Position numbers and translations under genes: made by a program. DNA of 64,000 nt from an uncultured Acetatifactor sp. (lineage in GTDB: Bacteria > Bacillota > Clostridia > Lachnospirales > Lachnospiraceae), in assembly GCA_910578215.1 (NCBI GenBank), contig CAJTPH010000012.1:26207-90206 (forward strand). The letters run 5' to 3'. The notes below the pieces were generated by a model. It saw only the letters and a program-made list of their open reading frames with translations, searched no databases and was not told the DNA's origin. Shown here in pieces: positions 15,722-25,060 of the stretch (position 1 is the stretch's first letter; every line of letters starts with the position of its first letter).

Positions 15722-17050
15722 ATGAATTTTATTTTATTGACTCAGAATGAAACCTTTATAATAGGATGGGTTGCAAAGCTGCTTGGTTTTATTATGAACG
15801 GTATTTTTTATCTATTGGATCTCATAGGGATTCCCAATATAGGTCTGGCTATCATATTGTTTACCATTGTCGTAAACCTGCTGATGCTGCCCTTAAATAT
15901 CAGGCAGCAGAAGTTCTCAAAGCTTTCCGCAAAGATAAATCCCGAGCTGCAGGCGATTCAGGCAAAATATAAGGGAAGACAGGATCAGGAGTCCATGATG
16001 GCGATGCAGCAGGAGAGACAGGCTCTCTATGCCAGGTACGGTATCTCTCCCACAGGCAGCTGTGTGCAGCTGTTGATTCAGATGCCTATTCTGTTATCGC
16101 TTTACAGGGTCATCGATTTGATGCCTGCCTATGTTACCAAGATCGGGAATACATTCAGGGTTCTTGCAGATAAGATTATTTCGGTGGATAATGCCGGTTT
16201 CCTGCAGAATTCAGGTTTTTCCAGTATTGAGAGTAAGGTTTCTGCCTATGGAAAATCCATGACAAACGGAAATCTTTCAAACGGCATCATAGATGTGCTG
16301 AATAAGCTTTCCTCCACGGATCTGAAAACCATAGCAGAGCATTACAATCTTTCGGGGCTTACCTATCCTGTTGACGGGGGCCAGCTTATTTTAAGCACCG
16401 ATACCACCAGAGGGCTTATTGACACCTACAATAACTTCCTTGGACTGAATATGGGTGATTCTCCTCTTACTCTGATCAAGGCGGCGTGGGCGGCAGGCAC
16501 TATAGGTATTGTCATAGGAGCCGTTTTAATTCCGGTTTTGTCTGCCGCTACCCAATGGATAAATTATAAGCTGATGCCTCACCCCAGCAATACTCTTGAC
16601 GGGCAGGAAAATGCCATGATGTCTTCCATGAAGACCATGAATACGATTATGCCTCTGTTTTCCGCGTGGCTGTGTTTTACCCTTCCCTCCGGTATGGGAC
16701 TTTACTGGGTAGCCGGAAGCGTTGTAAGAAGCATACAGCAGATCGTTATCAACAAACATATCGACAAGATGGATTTTGAAGATATCATCAAGAAAAACTC
16801 GGCAAAGAGCGCCAAAAAAATCGAAAAGATGAAGCAGAATCAGGAGAGAATGGCGGCTTATGCCAGCATGAGCACAAGGAATATTCAAAACAGGGCAAAC
16901 GTTACTTCCGGCATGTCCGAGAGGGAAAAGGAAGAAGCCATGAAAAAGGCTACGGATTACAGCAGAAACAGCAGCGCGAAGCCCGGAAGCATGGCAGCCA
17001 AGGCGAATATGGTAAGGCAATACAATGACAAGAATAATGAAAAGAGTTGA
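15722..17050 (+). CDS. yidC: Membrane protein insertase YidC (Oxa1 family)
   Basis: 442 residues. The first hydrophobic segments (about 15-60) are followed by the basic cytosolic loop with RQQKFSKLSAKINPELQAIQ, then the GCVQLLIQMPILLSLY-type helix and three further helices. The stretch between the second and third core helices (about residues 140-255) is longer than in Bacillus SpoIIIJ and faces outside. No lipobox cysteine is present. The C-terminal 90 residues are charged and low in complexity. It inserts membrane proteins with Sec or alone, and it pairs with jag downstream. Confidence 0.94.
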   Translation: MNFILLTQNETFIIGWVAKLLGFIMNGIFYLLDLIGIPNIGLAIILFTIVVNLLMLPLNIRQQKFSKLSAKINPELQAIQAKYKGRQDQESMMAMQQERQALYARYGISPTGSCVQLLIQMPILLSLYRVIDLMPAYVTKIGNTFRVLADKIISVDNAGFLQNSGFSSIESKVSAYGKSMTNGNLSNGIIDVLNKLSSTDLKTIAEHYNLSGLTYPVDGGQLILSTDTTRGLIDTYNNFLGLNMGDSPLTLIKAAWAAGTIGIVIGAVLIPVLSAATQWINYKLMPHPSNTLDGQENAMMSSMKTMNTIMPLFSAWLCFTLPSGMGLYWVAGSVVRSIQQIVINKHIDKMDFEDIIKKNSAKSAKKIEKMKQNQERMAAYASMSTRNIQNRANVTSGMSEREKEEAMKKATDYSRNSSAKPGSMAAKANMVRQYNDKNNEKS

Positions 17051-17162
17051 CAAAGATAAAATTATTCGTAGAAGCGAAGGATAGATTTACAAAAAGCAAA
17101 TTAAAGGGTAAATGTTGAATAATCGGTAAAATGAAGCAATGATTAACCGGGAGGACCAGATT

Positions 17163-17795
17163 ATGGATTATATTGAGATATCTGCGAAAACAGTCAGCGA
17201 AGCAATTACGGAAGCATGTCAAAGACTCAGCGTTACCAGCGACAGACTTGATTATCAGGTGATAGAGGAGGGGTCTTCAGGATTTCTTGGAATCGGCTCC
17301 AAGCCCGCTGTCATTAAAGCTGCCGTTAAGATCGAGAAGCTTTCTGTGTCTGATGTGGCGGAAAATTTCTTACATGATGTATTTACGGCAATGAAAATGG
17401 AAGTTGCAGTGAATGTGGATTACGATGAAGAAAAGAGGACAATGGATATCGAAATCTCAGGGGATGAGATGGGGATATTGATAGGTAAGAGAGGTCAGAC
17501 TCTCGATTCCCTGCAATATCTTGTGTCTCTGGTGGTCATCAAGGAGGCCGATGAATATGTCAGGGTTAAGCTTGACACGGAAAATTACCGTGAGAGAAGA
17601 AGGGAAACCCTTGAAAACCTTGCTAAGAATATCGCATACAAAGTAAAGAGGACAAAGAGAGCTGTCTCTTTGGAGCCTATGAACCCTTATGAGAGAAGAA
17701 TCATTCACTCCGCGCTGCAAAATGATAAATATGTCACTACTTACAGTGAAGGAGAGGAACCTTTCAGGAGAGTGGTTGTAGCTTTAAAAAAGTAA
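17163..17795 (+). CDS. jag: Jag/KhpB RNA-binding protein (Jag-N, KH, R3H)
   Basis: 210 residues from the ATG at 17163, preceded by GGGAGG. The Jag-N domain (MDYIEISAKTVSEAI..., ending FLGIGSKPA) is followed by a KH domain with ILIGKRGQTLDSLQ and by an R3H domain with NPYERRIIHSAL. The family binds RNA and has roles in cell-wall and septum control. The gene nearly always follows yidC, as here. Confidence 0.94.
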   Translation: MDYIEISAKTVSEAITEACQRLSVTSDRLDYQVIEEGSSGFLGIGSKPAVIKAAVKIEKLSVSDVAENFLHDVFTAMKMEVAVNVDYDEEKRTMDIEISGDEMGILIGKRGQTLDSLQYLVSLVVIKEADEYVRVKLDTENYRERRRETLENLAKNIAYKVKRTKRAVSLEPMNPYERRIIHSALQNDKYVTTYSEGEEPFRRVVVALKK

Positions 17796-17844
17796 AGCAA
17801 ACTGGCAATATGTGATATTAAGTCAAGCAGGTTTTTTTGTAAAG

Positions 17845-17941
17845 GGGGCTGTCGCGTTTAAGAAAAGCAATGCAGGATATAGCGGTTTTTATAGACCAGA
17901 GCTATTATGTCTTGTATCTTTATGCTTAATGCGGCGGTCCC
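17845..17941. repeat. Palindromic REP/MITE-like element, copy 2
   Basis: GGGGCTGTCGCGTTTAAG at the left end and CTTAATGCGGCGGTCCC at the right end are imperfect inverted repeats around an inner ATAGC/GCTAT stem. It resembles the element at 44744 in ends, length and centre. It lies in the 260-base gap between jag and mnmE. Confidence 0.65.
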
Positions 17942-18055
17942 TTTTATATTTCAATGAAAGACCCCGCAGGAATAAACATTAAACCAAAACTTTGAATCAG
18001 AATCAAGCATAGATTTCGAGAGTACAGGATTTATTGATTAAGAGGTATATTTGCA

Positions 18056-19477
18056 TTGAAGACAGATACGATAGCGGCTATTGCCACCGGAATGACGGAT
18101 TCGGGAATAGGAATTGTCAGAATAAGCGGAGAAAAGGCGGTAGAAATAGGGGACAGCCTGTTTTCTTCTCCCTCCGGGAAAAAAATACTGAAAAATGCGG
18201 AAAGCCACAAGCTGTATTATGGTTTTTTTTTGAATCTTGATGAAGTGATGGCAGTGGTGATGAAGGCGCCAAAAAGCTTTACAGGCGAGGATACGGTAGA
18301 AATTCAATGTCATGGCGGCGTGCTTGTGATGGGCAAAATATTGGAGGCCGTCCTGAAGGCAGGGGCAAGGCTTGCGGAGCCGGGGGAATTTACCAAGCGT
18401 GCCTTCTTAAACGGAAGGATGGATCTGTCTATGGCGGAAGCGGTAATAGACGTTATCCGTTCCCAGAATGAATTTGCCCTCACATCCTCTGTGAACCAGC
18501 TGAAGGGGATGCTTTCCGAAAGGATAAAAGACCTGAGAGCCCATATTATACATGAAATTGCCTTTATTGAATCTGCCCTTGATGACCCGGAGCATATCAG
18601 TCTTGAGGGATATACCCATGAGCTGACTGTTAAGGTTGACGGTTTGCTGAATTCCGTTAAGACGCTGAAGGATACGGCGGACAACGGCAGGTTTATGAAG
18701 GAGGGAATCAACACGGTGATTGTGGGGAAGCCCAACGCGGGGAAATCTTCCCTTTTGAATCTGATACTTGGAGAGGACAGAGCCATTGTGACGGATGTGG
18801 CGGGCACCACCAGGGATATTCTGCAGGAGACGGTACGCCTTGGGGAAATAAGCTTGAATGTCATGGATACTGCAGGAATCAGAAATACCGATGATGTGGT
18901 AGAAAAAATAGGAGTGGAAAGAGCGAGGCAATTTGCCGGGAAAGCCGATTTGATCTTGTATGTAGTAGATACTTCCGTGAATTTGGATGACAATGACAGG
19001 GAGATTGCTTCCTTTATTGCATCTAATCATAAAAGCGTCATTGTACTTCTGAATAAAAGCGATTTGGACAATGTGGTGTCGGAGGAGGATGTCAGTAACC
19101 TGTTTTTGAATTTTATGAATTCATCTATGGGAGAAAAAGAAGAAAACGGTAAAGGTTCGATTATAATGCTCAAGTCCTCCGCCAGAAATCGATTGGGTTT
19201 GGAGGAACTTGAAAAAACCATAAGGGCTATTTTTTTCCAGGGAGAAATTAAGAGCAGCAATGAGATAGTTATAACTAATATGCGCCATAAGGAGGCGCTT
19301 CAGGAGGCTTATGATTCGTTGATGCTGGTAAAGAAAAGCATTGAGGAGGGAATGCCCGAGGATTTCTATTCCATTGATCTTATGAGCGCTTATTCTTCTC
19401 TTGGCAGAATTATCGGAGAAGAAGTGGACGATGATCTGGTGGAGGAGATTTTTTCAAAATTCTGCCTTGGAAAATAG
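18056..19477 (+). CDS. mnmE: tRNA modification GTPase MnmE
   Basis: 473 residues. The start is a TTG at 18056 with GAGGT ten bases upstream, giving MKTDTIAAIATGMTDSGIGIVRISG. The N-terminal folate-binding domain, the G domain (GKPNAGKSS, DTAGIR, NKSD) and the C-terminal FCLGK with its catalytic cysteine are all present. With MnmG it makes the cmnm5 group on U34 of certain tRNAs. mnmG lies 530 bases downstream, separated by a small gene. Confidence 0.96.
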   Translation: MKTDTIAAIATGMTDSGIGIVRISGEKAVEIGDSLFSSPSGKKILKNAESHKLYYGFFLNLDEVMAVVMKAPKSFTGEDTVEIQCHGGVLVMGKILEAVLKAGARLAEPGEFTKRAFLNGRMDLSMAEAVIDVIRSQNEFALTSSVNQLKGMLSERIKDLRAHIIHEIAFIESALDDPEHISLEGYTHELTVKVDGLLNSVKTLKDTADNGRFMKEGINTVIVGKPNAGKSSLLNLILGEDRAIVTDVAGTTRDILQETVRLGEISLNVMDTAGIRNTDDVVEKIGVERARQFAGKADLILYVVDTSVNLDDNDREIASFIASNHKSVIVLLNKSDLDNVVSEEDVSNLFLNFMNSSMGEKEENGKGSIIMLKSSARNRLGLEELEKTIRAIFFQGEIKSSNEIVITNMRHKEALQEAYDSLMLVKKSIEEGMPEDFYSIDLMSAYSSLGRIIGEEVDDDLVEEIFSKFCLGK

Positions 19478-19668
19478 TGTTGAAAAAAGGACTTCATATA
19501 AGTAAGTATGTGGACTTGGGGATTATGAGTTTCCTAGAAGCGGAATAGGGAGATTGGTATAAAGGACAATGATTTTCAAACCTTAATTTATACTGAGAAA
19601 ACATATGATATTATTTACGGGCTAATTTGCGTCAGGTATGTGTCAAGTACTGTAAGAGGTGTTGTTAT

Positions 19669-19899
19669 ATGAAGAATAATAAGAAGAATTATAAGATTTA
19701 TAAGTATTTTGGCAGGTTATCTCAGATTGACAATGGATGGGTCAAGGAGCTTAATTATGTTTCATGGGAGGATAGAGAACCCGTATATGATATAAGAACC
19801 TGGAATATTGACCATTCACAATATGGACAAGGGGTAACTCTTACACCGGGACAAATGGCAGCTTTAAAGGATATGCTTAATGGGATTGCTGTATTTTAG
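19669..19899 (+). CDS. YdbC-family PC4-like single-stranded DNA-binding protein
   Basis: 76 residues from the ATG at 19669 with AAGAGGTG upstream. A TTG at 19627 could extend it by 14 residues but has no ribosome binding site. The core NGWVKELNYVSWEDREPVYD and DIRTWNIDHSQYGQGVTLT closely follows the Lactococcus YdbC pattern (GW-KE-N-VS, D-R-W-DH-GKGITL), a bacterial version of the PC4 transcription coactivator fold that binds ssDNA. It sits alone between mnmE and mnmG, an unusual location. Confidence 0.75.
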   Translation: MKNNKKNYKIYKYFGRLSQIDNGWVKELNYVSWEDREPVYDIRTWNIDHSQYGQGVTLTPGQMAALKDMLNGIAVF

Positions 19900-20005
19900 G
19901 TCCGGTCTTATGCACCGGGAAAGCTTCTATAATGGAAAATATAATGGAAAAAAGTTATTTAGATACCTGTGAATTTTGAAGGGGCGGACAGAGGGTTGAG
20001 ATATT

Positions 20006-21988
20006 ATGTCGGAGATTAGAGAAAGTGTAGATATTTGTGTGATAGGCGCGGGGCATGCGGGCTGTGAGGCGGCGCTTGCCTGTGCCAGGCTGGGATTGGA
20101 AACCGTAATATTTACGGTCAGTGTGGACAGCGTTGCCCTGATGCCCTGCAACCCCAATATAGGAGGCTCCTCCAAGGGGCATCTGGTGCGTGAGCTTGAC
20201 GCGTTGGGCGGCGAGATGGGTAAAAATATTGATAAGACCTTTATTCAGTCCAAGATGCTTAATATCTCAAAGGGTCCCGCGGTTCATTCCCTGCGTGCCC
20301 AGGCAGACAAAGCCGAATATTCCCGCGCCATGAGAAAGGTTCTGGAGAATCAGCAGCATTTGACAGTCAAGCAGGCGGAGGTCTGCGAGATTTTGTGGGA
20401 GGACGCTGATTCATATGGTACAATTGAGAAGAAAGAAGCCACGACAGAGGCAGCTAAAGAGGAAAAAAAGTCTTTAAGGAAGAAAGTAAGGGGCGTAAAA
20501 ATTTTTACAGGCGCCGTTTATGAATGTAAAGCCGTTATACTTTGTACAGGGACTTATCTCAGGGCAAGGTGTCTTTGTGGCGAAGCAATTACATATACAG
20601 GTCCGAACGGTCTGCAGGCGGCGACTTATCTGACGGATTCTCTTAAAAATATGGGGATTGAGCTGCGCCGGTTCAAGACGGGTACTCCGGCAAGGATGGA
20701 CGGGAGAAGTATCGATTATTCAAAAATGGAGGAGCAGCTTGGGGATGAGAGGATCGTACCGTTTTCCTTTTCCACAGACCCGGAGACGATACAAAAGGAG
20801 CAGGCTTCCTGCTGGCTGACCTATACAAATGAGAAAACCCATGAGATTATTCGTGCCAATCTTGACAGGTCGCCTATTTATGCGGGAATTATAGAGGGGA
20901 CGGGCCCCAGATACTGCCCGTCCATTGAGGATAAGGTGGTAAAGTTTGCCGAAAAGGAGCGCCACCAGGTTTTCATTGAGCCGGAGGGGCTGCATACAAG
21001 CGAAATGTATGTGGGAGGCATGTCCTCCTCCCTGCCCGAGGATGTGCAGCTTGCAATGTACAGAACAGTGCCGGGCCTGGAAAATTGTAAAATTGTCAGA
21101 AACGCTTATGCCATTGAATATGATTGTATCAACGCAAGGCAGCTATATGCCACTTTGGAATTCAAGTCCGTAAAGGGGCTTTTCAGCGCCGGACAGATGA
21201 ATGGCAGCAGCGGCTATGAGGAGGCGGCATGCCAGGGCCTGATCGCGGGTATCAATGCGGCAATGTCTGTTTTTGGAAAAGAGCCTTTGGTTCTTGACCG
21301 CTCCGAGAGCTATATCGGAGTGCTGATAGATGATCTGGTGACGAAGGATAACAGAGAGCCTTACCGGATGATGACCTCCCGGGCGGAATACAGACTGCTT
21401 TTGCGCCAGGATAACGCGGACTTGAGGCTTCGCAGAAAGGGTTACCGGGTGGGGCTGGTCCATGAGGAGGAATATCAGGCTCTTTTATTAAAGGAGAGGC
21501 TGATTGAGGAAGAAATTGCCCGTCTGAAGGAAACCTTTGTGGGCGCTAACAGGGAAATACAGGATTTTCTTGCGGCGCATGGAAGCTCTCCCCTGAAGAC
21601 GGCGGCAAGCCTTGCGGACTTGATCTGCCGTCCGGAGCTTAACTATGAGGCTCTAAGGGAGATTGATAAAAACAGGAAGCCCCTTCCGGAGGTTGTAATC
21701 CAGCAGGTTGAGATAGAGATTAAATATGAGGGTTATATTGTGAGACAGAAGCGCCAGGTTGAGCAATATAAGAAAATGGAAAAAAAGCTGATACCTCAGG
21801 ATATCGATTATGATGATATTTCTTCTCTGCGCCTTGAGGCCAGGCAGAAATTAAAGCTGTTTATGCCTGCTTCCATTGGGCAGGCGTCCAGAATCTCCGG
21901 AGTATCCCCTGCAGATATTTCCGTGCTGCTGGTATACCTGGAGCATTATAACCGCCTGCAGGATATGTCTGACAGGTTGGAGCATTAG
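20006..21988 (+). CDS. mnmG: tRNA uridine 5-carboxymethylaminomethyl modification enzyme MnmG
   Basis: 660 residues, slightly longer than the usual 620-630. The FAD site (VIGAGHAGCEAALA), the GGSSKGHLVRE loop, the PGR-like GTGPRYCPSIEDK motif and the C-terminal helical domain ending RISGVSPADISVLLVYLE are present. The extra length is a charged stretch at about residues 140-165 (EKKEATTEAAKEEKKSLRKK) not seen in most homologues. It is the FAD partner of MnmE and lies about 100 bases before rsmG. Confidence 0.97.
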   Translation: MSEIRESVDICVIGAGHAGCEAALACARLGLETVIFTVSVDSVALMPCNPNIGGSSKGHLVRELDALGGEMGKNIDKTFIQSKMLNISKGPAVHSLRAQADKAEYSRAMRKVLENQQHLTVKQAEVCEILWEDADSYGTIEKKEATTEAAKEEKKSLRKKVRGVKIFTGAVYECKAVILCTGTYLRARCLCGEAITYTGPNGLQAATYLTDSLKNMGIELRRFKTGTPARMDGRSIDYSKMEEQLGDERIVPFSFSTDPETIQKEQASCWLTYTNEKTHEIIRANLDRSPIYAGIIEGTGPRYCPSIEDKVVKFAEKERHQVFIEPEGLHTSEMYVGGMSSSLPEDVQLAMYRTVPGLENCKIVRNAYAIEYDCINARQLYATLEFKSVKGLFSAGQMNGSSGYEEAACQGLIAGINAAMSVFGKEPLVLDRSESYIGVLIDDLVTKDNREPYRMMTSRAEYRLLLRQDNADLRLRRKGYRVGLVHEEEYQALLLKERLIEEEIARLKETFVGANREIQDFLAAHGSSPLKTAASLADLICRPELNYEALREIDKNRKPLPEVVIQQVEIEIKYEGYIVRQKRQVEQYKKMEKKLIPQDIDYDDISSLRLEARQKLKLFMPASIGQASRISGVSPADISVLLVYLEHYNRLQDMSDRLEH

Positions 21989-22074
21989 CATGCTTTTCAT
22001 AAAAGATTTGTGCCGCTGTAGGGGGCATGAATATAAGTATGAAGGGAAGCATTTCATAACCTTATTTAAATGCC

Positions 22075-22095
22075 TGCCTGGGCAGGCAGATGGGA
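22075..22095 (+). promoter_or_regulatory. Hairpin immediately before the rsmG ribosome binding site
   Basis: GCCTGCC-TGG-GCAGGC forms a 6-7 bp GC stem (about 22071-22086), followed directly by AGATGGGAG. The arrangement (GC hairpin, then AG, then Shine-Dalgarno) matches those before yidC, the S4 gene and the tail fibre. Confidence 0.5.
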
Positions 22096-22860
22096 GTTTA
22101 TGTGAATCAGTATAATACCGCACAGTTTGAAAGCGATTTGAAGTATTTAAATATTCAGCTCTCTCAGAAGCAGATAGAGCAGTTTCTTGTATATTATGAA
22201 ATGTTGGCAGAGTGGAACCAGATGATAAATCTTACCGCTATTACAGAGTATGAAGACGTTATGAAAAAACATTTTGTGGATAGCTTGTCCCTTGCTAAGG
22301 TATGCGGTTCGTCAGAGCCCGGTCAGTCTGAAGCATTTGATTTGTCAGGGACTGCCGCTTTGATAGACGTGGGAACGGGAGCAGGCTTTCCGGGGCTTGC
22401 CCTGAAAATTGCCTTTCCGAATTTAGAGGTGACATTGTTGGATTCCCTGAATAAGCGAATTCATTTTCTGGATGCAGTGATAGAAAAGCTGGGCCTTCTT
22501 GGAGTAAGGACGGTTCATGGGCGGGCGGAGGACTTTGCGAAGCCCGGACAGCTCAGAGAAAGCTTTGATTTATGTGTGTCAAGGGCTGTGGCAAACCTTT
22601 CCGTTCTTTCGGAATATTGCCTTCCCTTTGTAAAGCAGGGCGGTCTGTTTATTTCCTATAAATCTGAAAGGATTTCCCAGGAGATCAGTGCTGCCGGAAA
22701 AGCAATTTCTGTTTTGGGCGGAAAGCTAAAAAGACAGGTTGAATTTACGCTTCCTGATTCCGATATTTACAGAAACCTTGTGGTGATTCAAAAGCAGAAA
22801 ACCACTCCAAAAAAGTACCCCAGAAAGGCAGGGCTGCCCACAAAGGAGCCCTTGTCATAA
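22090..22860 (+). CDS. rsmG: 16S rRNA (guanine-N7) methyltransferase RsmG
   Basis: 256 residues from the ATG at 22090. A GTG at 22102, five bases after GGGAG, is an equally good start and would drop four residues. The family core is clear: YYEMLAEWNQMINLTAITE, then HFVDSL, then DVGTGAGFPGLALKIAFP (SAM-binding) and SRAVANL. It methylates G527 of 16S rRNA. In many Firmicutes parA follows directly; here a 4.3 kb block intervenes. Confidence 0.95.
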   Translation: MGVYVNQYNTAQFESDLKYLNIQLSQKQIEQFLVYYEMLAEWNQMINLTAITEYEDVMKKHFVDSLSLAKVCGSSEPGQSEAFDLSGTAALIDVGTGAGFPGLALKIAFPNLEVTLLDSLNKRIHFLDAVIEKLGLLGVRTVHGRAEDFAKPGQLRESFDLCVSRAVANLSVLSEYCLPFVKQGGLFISYKSERISQEISAAGKAISVLGGKLKRQVEFTLPDSDIYRNLVVIQKQKTTPKKYPRKAGLPTKEPLS

Positions 22861-23019
22861 ATGTTTTATGCTGAAATGAGAGAAATATCCCGTAAGGATT
22901 TAGTCCCAATTCGACTTTGTGTTCCTGGCAAAAGTCAGCGAATCAATAATTCTTTATGGATTAGTTTTCACGGAAAACAGCCTGTAATTGCAAGGATACT
23001 TTGAAAAAGAGGTACATGT

Positions 23020-23298
23020 ATGGCAGCAGAAAAAGATGATTGGCGTCTTTTGAATGATGTAGAGTACCTAAAGGAAATGGATCTTGCCCCGACAGATGGG
23101 GAAGATGTTGTAAATTACGCATCTGATCTGAAAAGCTGTGTCTTTTGCTTTGAGAAGGTGGTAAGCGACCCTCATCAGCGATGGTTTGTGCCAGGAGATT
23201 TAAGCTGTTGTATCTGTGAAAAATGTTACAATGATTTCAAAGATGCATTTCATTGGAAAAAGCTTGATGGCTGGGATTTGGACTGGGAACAGGTCTAA
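23020..23298 (+). CDS. Hypothetical protein with paired CxxC motifs
   Basis: 92 residues, acidic and tryptophan-rich at both ends. Two pairs of cysteines, CVFC near residue 41 and CICEKC near residue 67, could bind one zinc ion in a ribbon. I do not recognise the family. AGAGG lies ten bases before the ATG. It is the first gene after rsmG and stands apart from the two-component genes that follow. Confidence 0.6.
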   Translation: MAAEKDDWRLLNDVEYLKEMDLAPTDGEDVVNYASDLKSCVFCFEKVVSDPHQRWFVPGDLSCCICEKCYNDFKDAFHWKKLDGWDLDWEQV

Positions 23299-23397
23299 GT
23301 TATGGATTTTGGGAACACAGACGGGAATTGGAATAAGTGTTATACTATAGGCTTTTATGGGAAAATTAAGTATAGAGGATTTAATTTAGAATATTTT

Positions 23398-23423
23398 TAA
23401 TTTAGAACATACGTTCTAAATTA
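23398..23423. promoter_or_regulatory. AT-rich palindrome with LexA-box-like core
   Basis: TAATTTAGAAC-ATAC-GTTCTAAATTA has perfect 11 bp arms. The core GAACATACGTTC fits the Firmicutes LexA box GAACRNRYGTTC; the outer C/G positions differ. It could also be a simple hairpin at the end of the preceding gene. It is 220 bases upstream of the sensor kinase gene. Confidence 0.4.
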
Positions 23424-23439
23424 TATCTGCGGGCATAGT

Positions 23440-23578
23440 GTCAACCGGCCGTGTTAAGGCCAGCCAAGGTTTGGCTTGGACAGTTGACGAATGCCCCGAG
23501 GGTCAATACCAATGTGTCTTTAGACGCATTCCCCTGGGGGAATCAAATTTCATGTTCCGTGCCTGCGGGGGTATTGAT
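23440..23578 (+). ncRNA. Structured RNA candidate, copy A (upstream of the sensor kinase)
   Basis: Copy A of a repeated element. Stem P1 is GTCAAC/GTTGAC, followed by the conserved block GAATGCCCCGAGGGTC. AATACC pairs with GGTATT at the end and encloses two hairpins, AATGTGTC-TTTA-GACGCATT and CCCC-TG-GGGG. Similar blocks with compensating changes occur at 24690, 24921, 25891 and partly 29519. It ends 65 bases before the kinase start. Confidence 0.6.
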
Positions 23579-23643
23579 TATAAATGTCTGTCAAATGGGT
23601 AGCAGCTTTTGCAGTATCTTTCCAAAAAAGGGAGAAAACTAGA

Positions 23644-24600
23644 ATGATAATTGACGATTACAATATTTTGATTGATGTAATAAGTGAATTGAAGCGGGAG
23701 GTATTAAAGCTCGATACCCAGATAGATAGTAATAACAGAAGTATTAAAGAGGCCGATATTTATTTAAACAATTTTGAAGAACCGGAGGATGTCAGGGTTT
23801 TTTCTCCCAGAAACAAGGAGACTGTTTATAAGGAGGAAATACAGAAAACCTTAAAATTGAAGGAAGACTATGCAAGGCAAAACGAACAATTACTTCAAAA
23901 GAGGGATATACTGTCAAAAAGACTGGAGAAACTGGAAGATTTTTTAAATAAGGAAAATCATAAATTCACTGCTTTAAAAATTCAGGAGGAGGACAGAAAG
24001 AGAATTGCCAGAGAACTGCACGATACGTCTTTACAGAACCTCACGCATTTGATTCATAAAATTGAATTGTGCGGTATGTATATCGACAAAGATCCCGTTC
24101 AGGCCAAGCTGGAGTTGACCATTGTAAGTAAGCATATAAAGGAGATTATTGACGAGATACGAGGCACGATATTTGACCTGCGTCCTATGACCTTTGATGA
24201 TTTGGGAATGAAGGCGGCTCTTGAAAGGCTGCTTAATAGAATTAATGAAAATGACTGTTTTGAAATAGATTCTGTTATAGAGGATGTTTCATGTGAAACA
24301 AATTTGGTGATGGTTTCCATATACCGCATTGTTCAGGAATCATTAGTCAATATAGTGAAACACTCAGAAGCTAAAAAAATTAAGTTTTGTTTCAGAAAAA
24401 TAAATGATAAGTGTGTGATTGATATTAAGGATGACGGTAAGGGTTTTATACAAAAGGATGTAGACGGGGAAAGACATTTTGGCATCTTATTGATGAAGGA
24501 ACGAGTTGATTTATTAAACGGAGATATTAAAATTACTTCAGAGGAAGATATAGGTACTGAAATACATATAGAGATTCCTTTGACACTATCCATTGAATAA
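23644..24600 (+). CDS. Cytosolic sensor histidine kinase, DegS-like
   Basis: 318 residues from the ATG at 23644 with AAGGGAG upstream; an upstream ATG at 23584 lacks a ribosome binding site. The N-terminal 110 residues form a coiled coil with no membrane segment, as in DegS. The HisKA_3 motif RIARELHDTSLQNL places the phosphorylated His at about residue 126. The HATPase has a VQESLVNIVKHSEA N box and DDGKGF. It very likely phosphorylates the DegU-like regulator at 26071. The signal is unknown. A near-perfect parS sequence lies inside the coding region (24285-24300). Confidence 0.88.
   Translation: MIIDDYNILIDVISELKREVLKLDTQIDSNNRSIKEADIYLNNFEEPEDVRVFSPRNKETVYKEEIQKTLKLKEDYARQNEQLLQKRDILSKRLEKLEDFLNKENHKFTALKIQEEDRKRIARELHDTSLQNLTHLIHKIELCGMYIDKDPVQAKLELTIVSKHIKEIIDEIRGTIFDLRPMTFDDLGMKAALERLLNRINENDCFEIDSVIEDVSCETNLVMVSIYRIVQESLVNIVKHSEAKKIKFCFRKINDKCVIDIKDDGKGFIQKDVDGERHFGILLMKERVDLLNGDIKITSEEDIGTEIHIEIPLTLSIE
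24285..24300. promoter_or_regulatory. parS-like site inside the sensor kinase gene
   Basis: TGTTTCATGTGAAACA differs from the two perfect parS sites at 26856 and 26903 by one base (C to T next to the dyad centre). It lies in coding sequence 2.6 kb from the main cluster. Confidence 0.6.
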
Positions 24601-24689
24601 TCTATGTTTTTGAATGTTGAAGGATAATATAAGAAATTGACTCCTTTCCCAAATTGCATATTAATGAAAAGATCTTGTTTTTATTTCTG

Positions 24690-24831
24690 TGTGAAATGAG
24701 CCAGGCGGCTGCGTAGGTATCCATTTGGCGAATGCCGCGAGGGTGAAATACCAAAGAGTCCTTTGGGTACATTGTGCATTGCTGGGCTGTAACATTGATA
24801 CTCCGACAGCTTGCAGCAGGGTCTTTGATTT
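24690..24831 (+). ncRNA. Structured RNA candidate, copy B
   Basis: It has P1 GCCA/TTGGC, then GAATGCCGCGAGGGTGAAATACC, a GTCC-TTT-GGG hairpin, and the tail GATACTC followed by AGGGTCTTTGAT. It is in tandem with copy C in the 730-base gap between the kinase and the next gene. The central hairpin is degenerate compared with copies C and D. Confidence 0.6.
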
Positions 24832-24920
24832 CTGTGTTTAATCAGCAAAGGCATAAAGCAAGATATTTTGAATACTGAAAAATAACTGATAGAAATAATA
24901 TATTGAATGGTTTATTCTTG

Positions 24921-25060
24921 CGTACAACGAGCCAAGCAGCTGCACAGCATCCATTTGGCGAATGCCGCGAGGTAAAATACCAAAAAGTCCTTTGGACGTA
25001 GTGCGGATTGCTACGCAGCAAGCTTGATACTCTGTCAGCGTGCAGAAGGGGCTTTGACTA
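24921..25060 (+). ncRNA. Structured RNA candidate, copy C
   Basis: It has P1 GCCAA/TTGGC, the block GAATGCCGCGAGGTAAAATACC, the hairpin GTCC-TTT-GGAC, then a TTGCTACGCAGCAA palindrome, GATACTC and GGGGCTTTGA. It precedes the 159-residue protein gene. A weak frame at 25118-25303 after it has no ribosome binding site and is not called. Confidence 0.6.
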
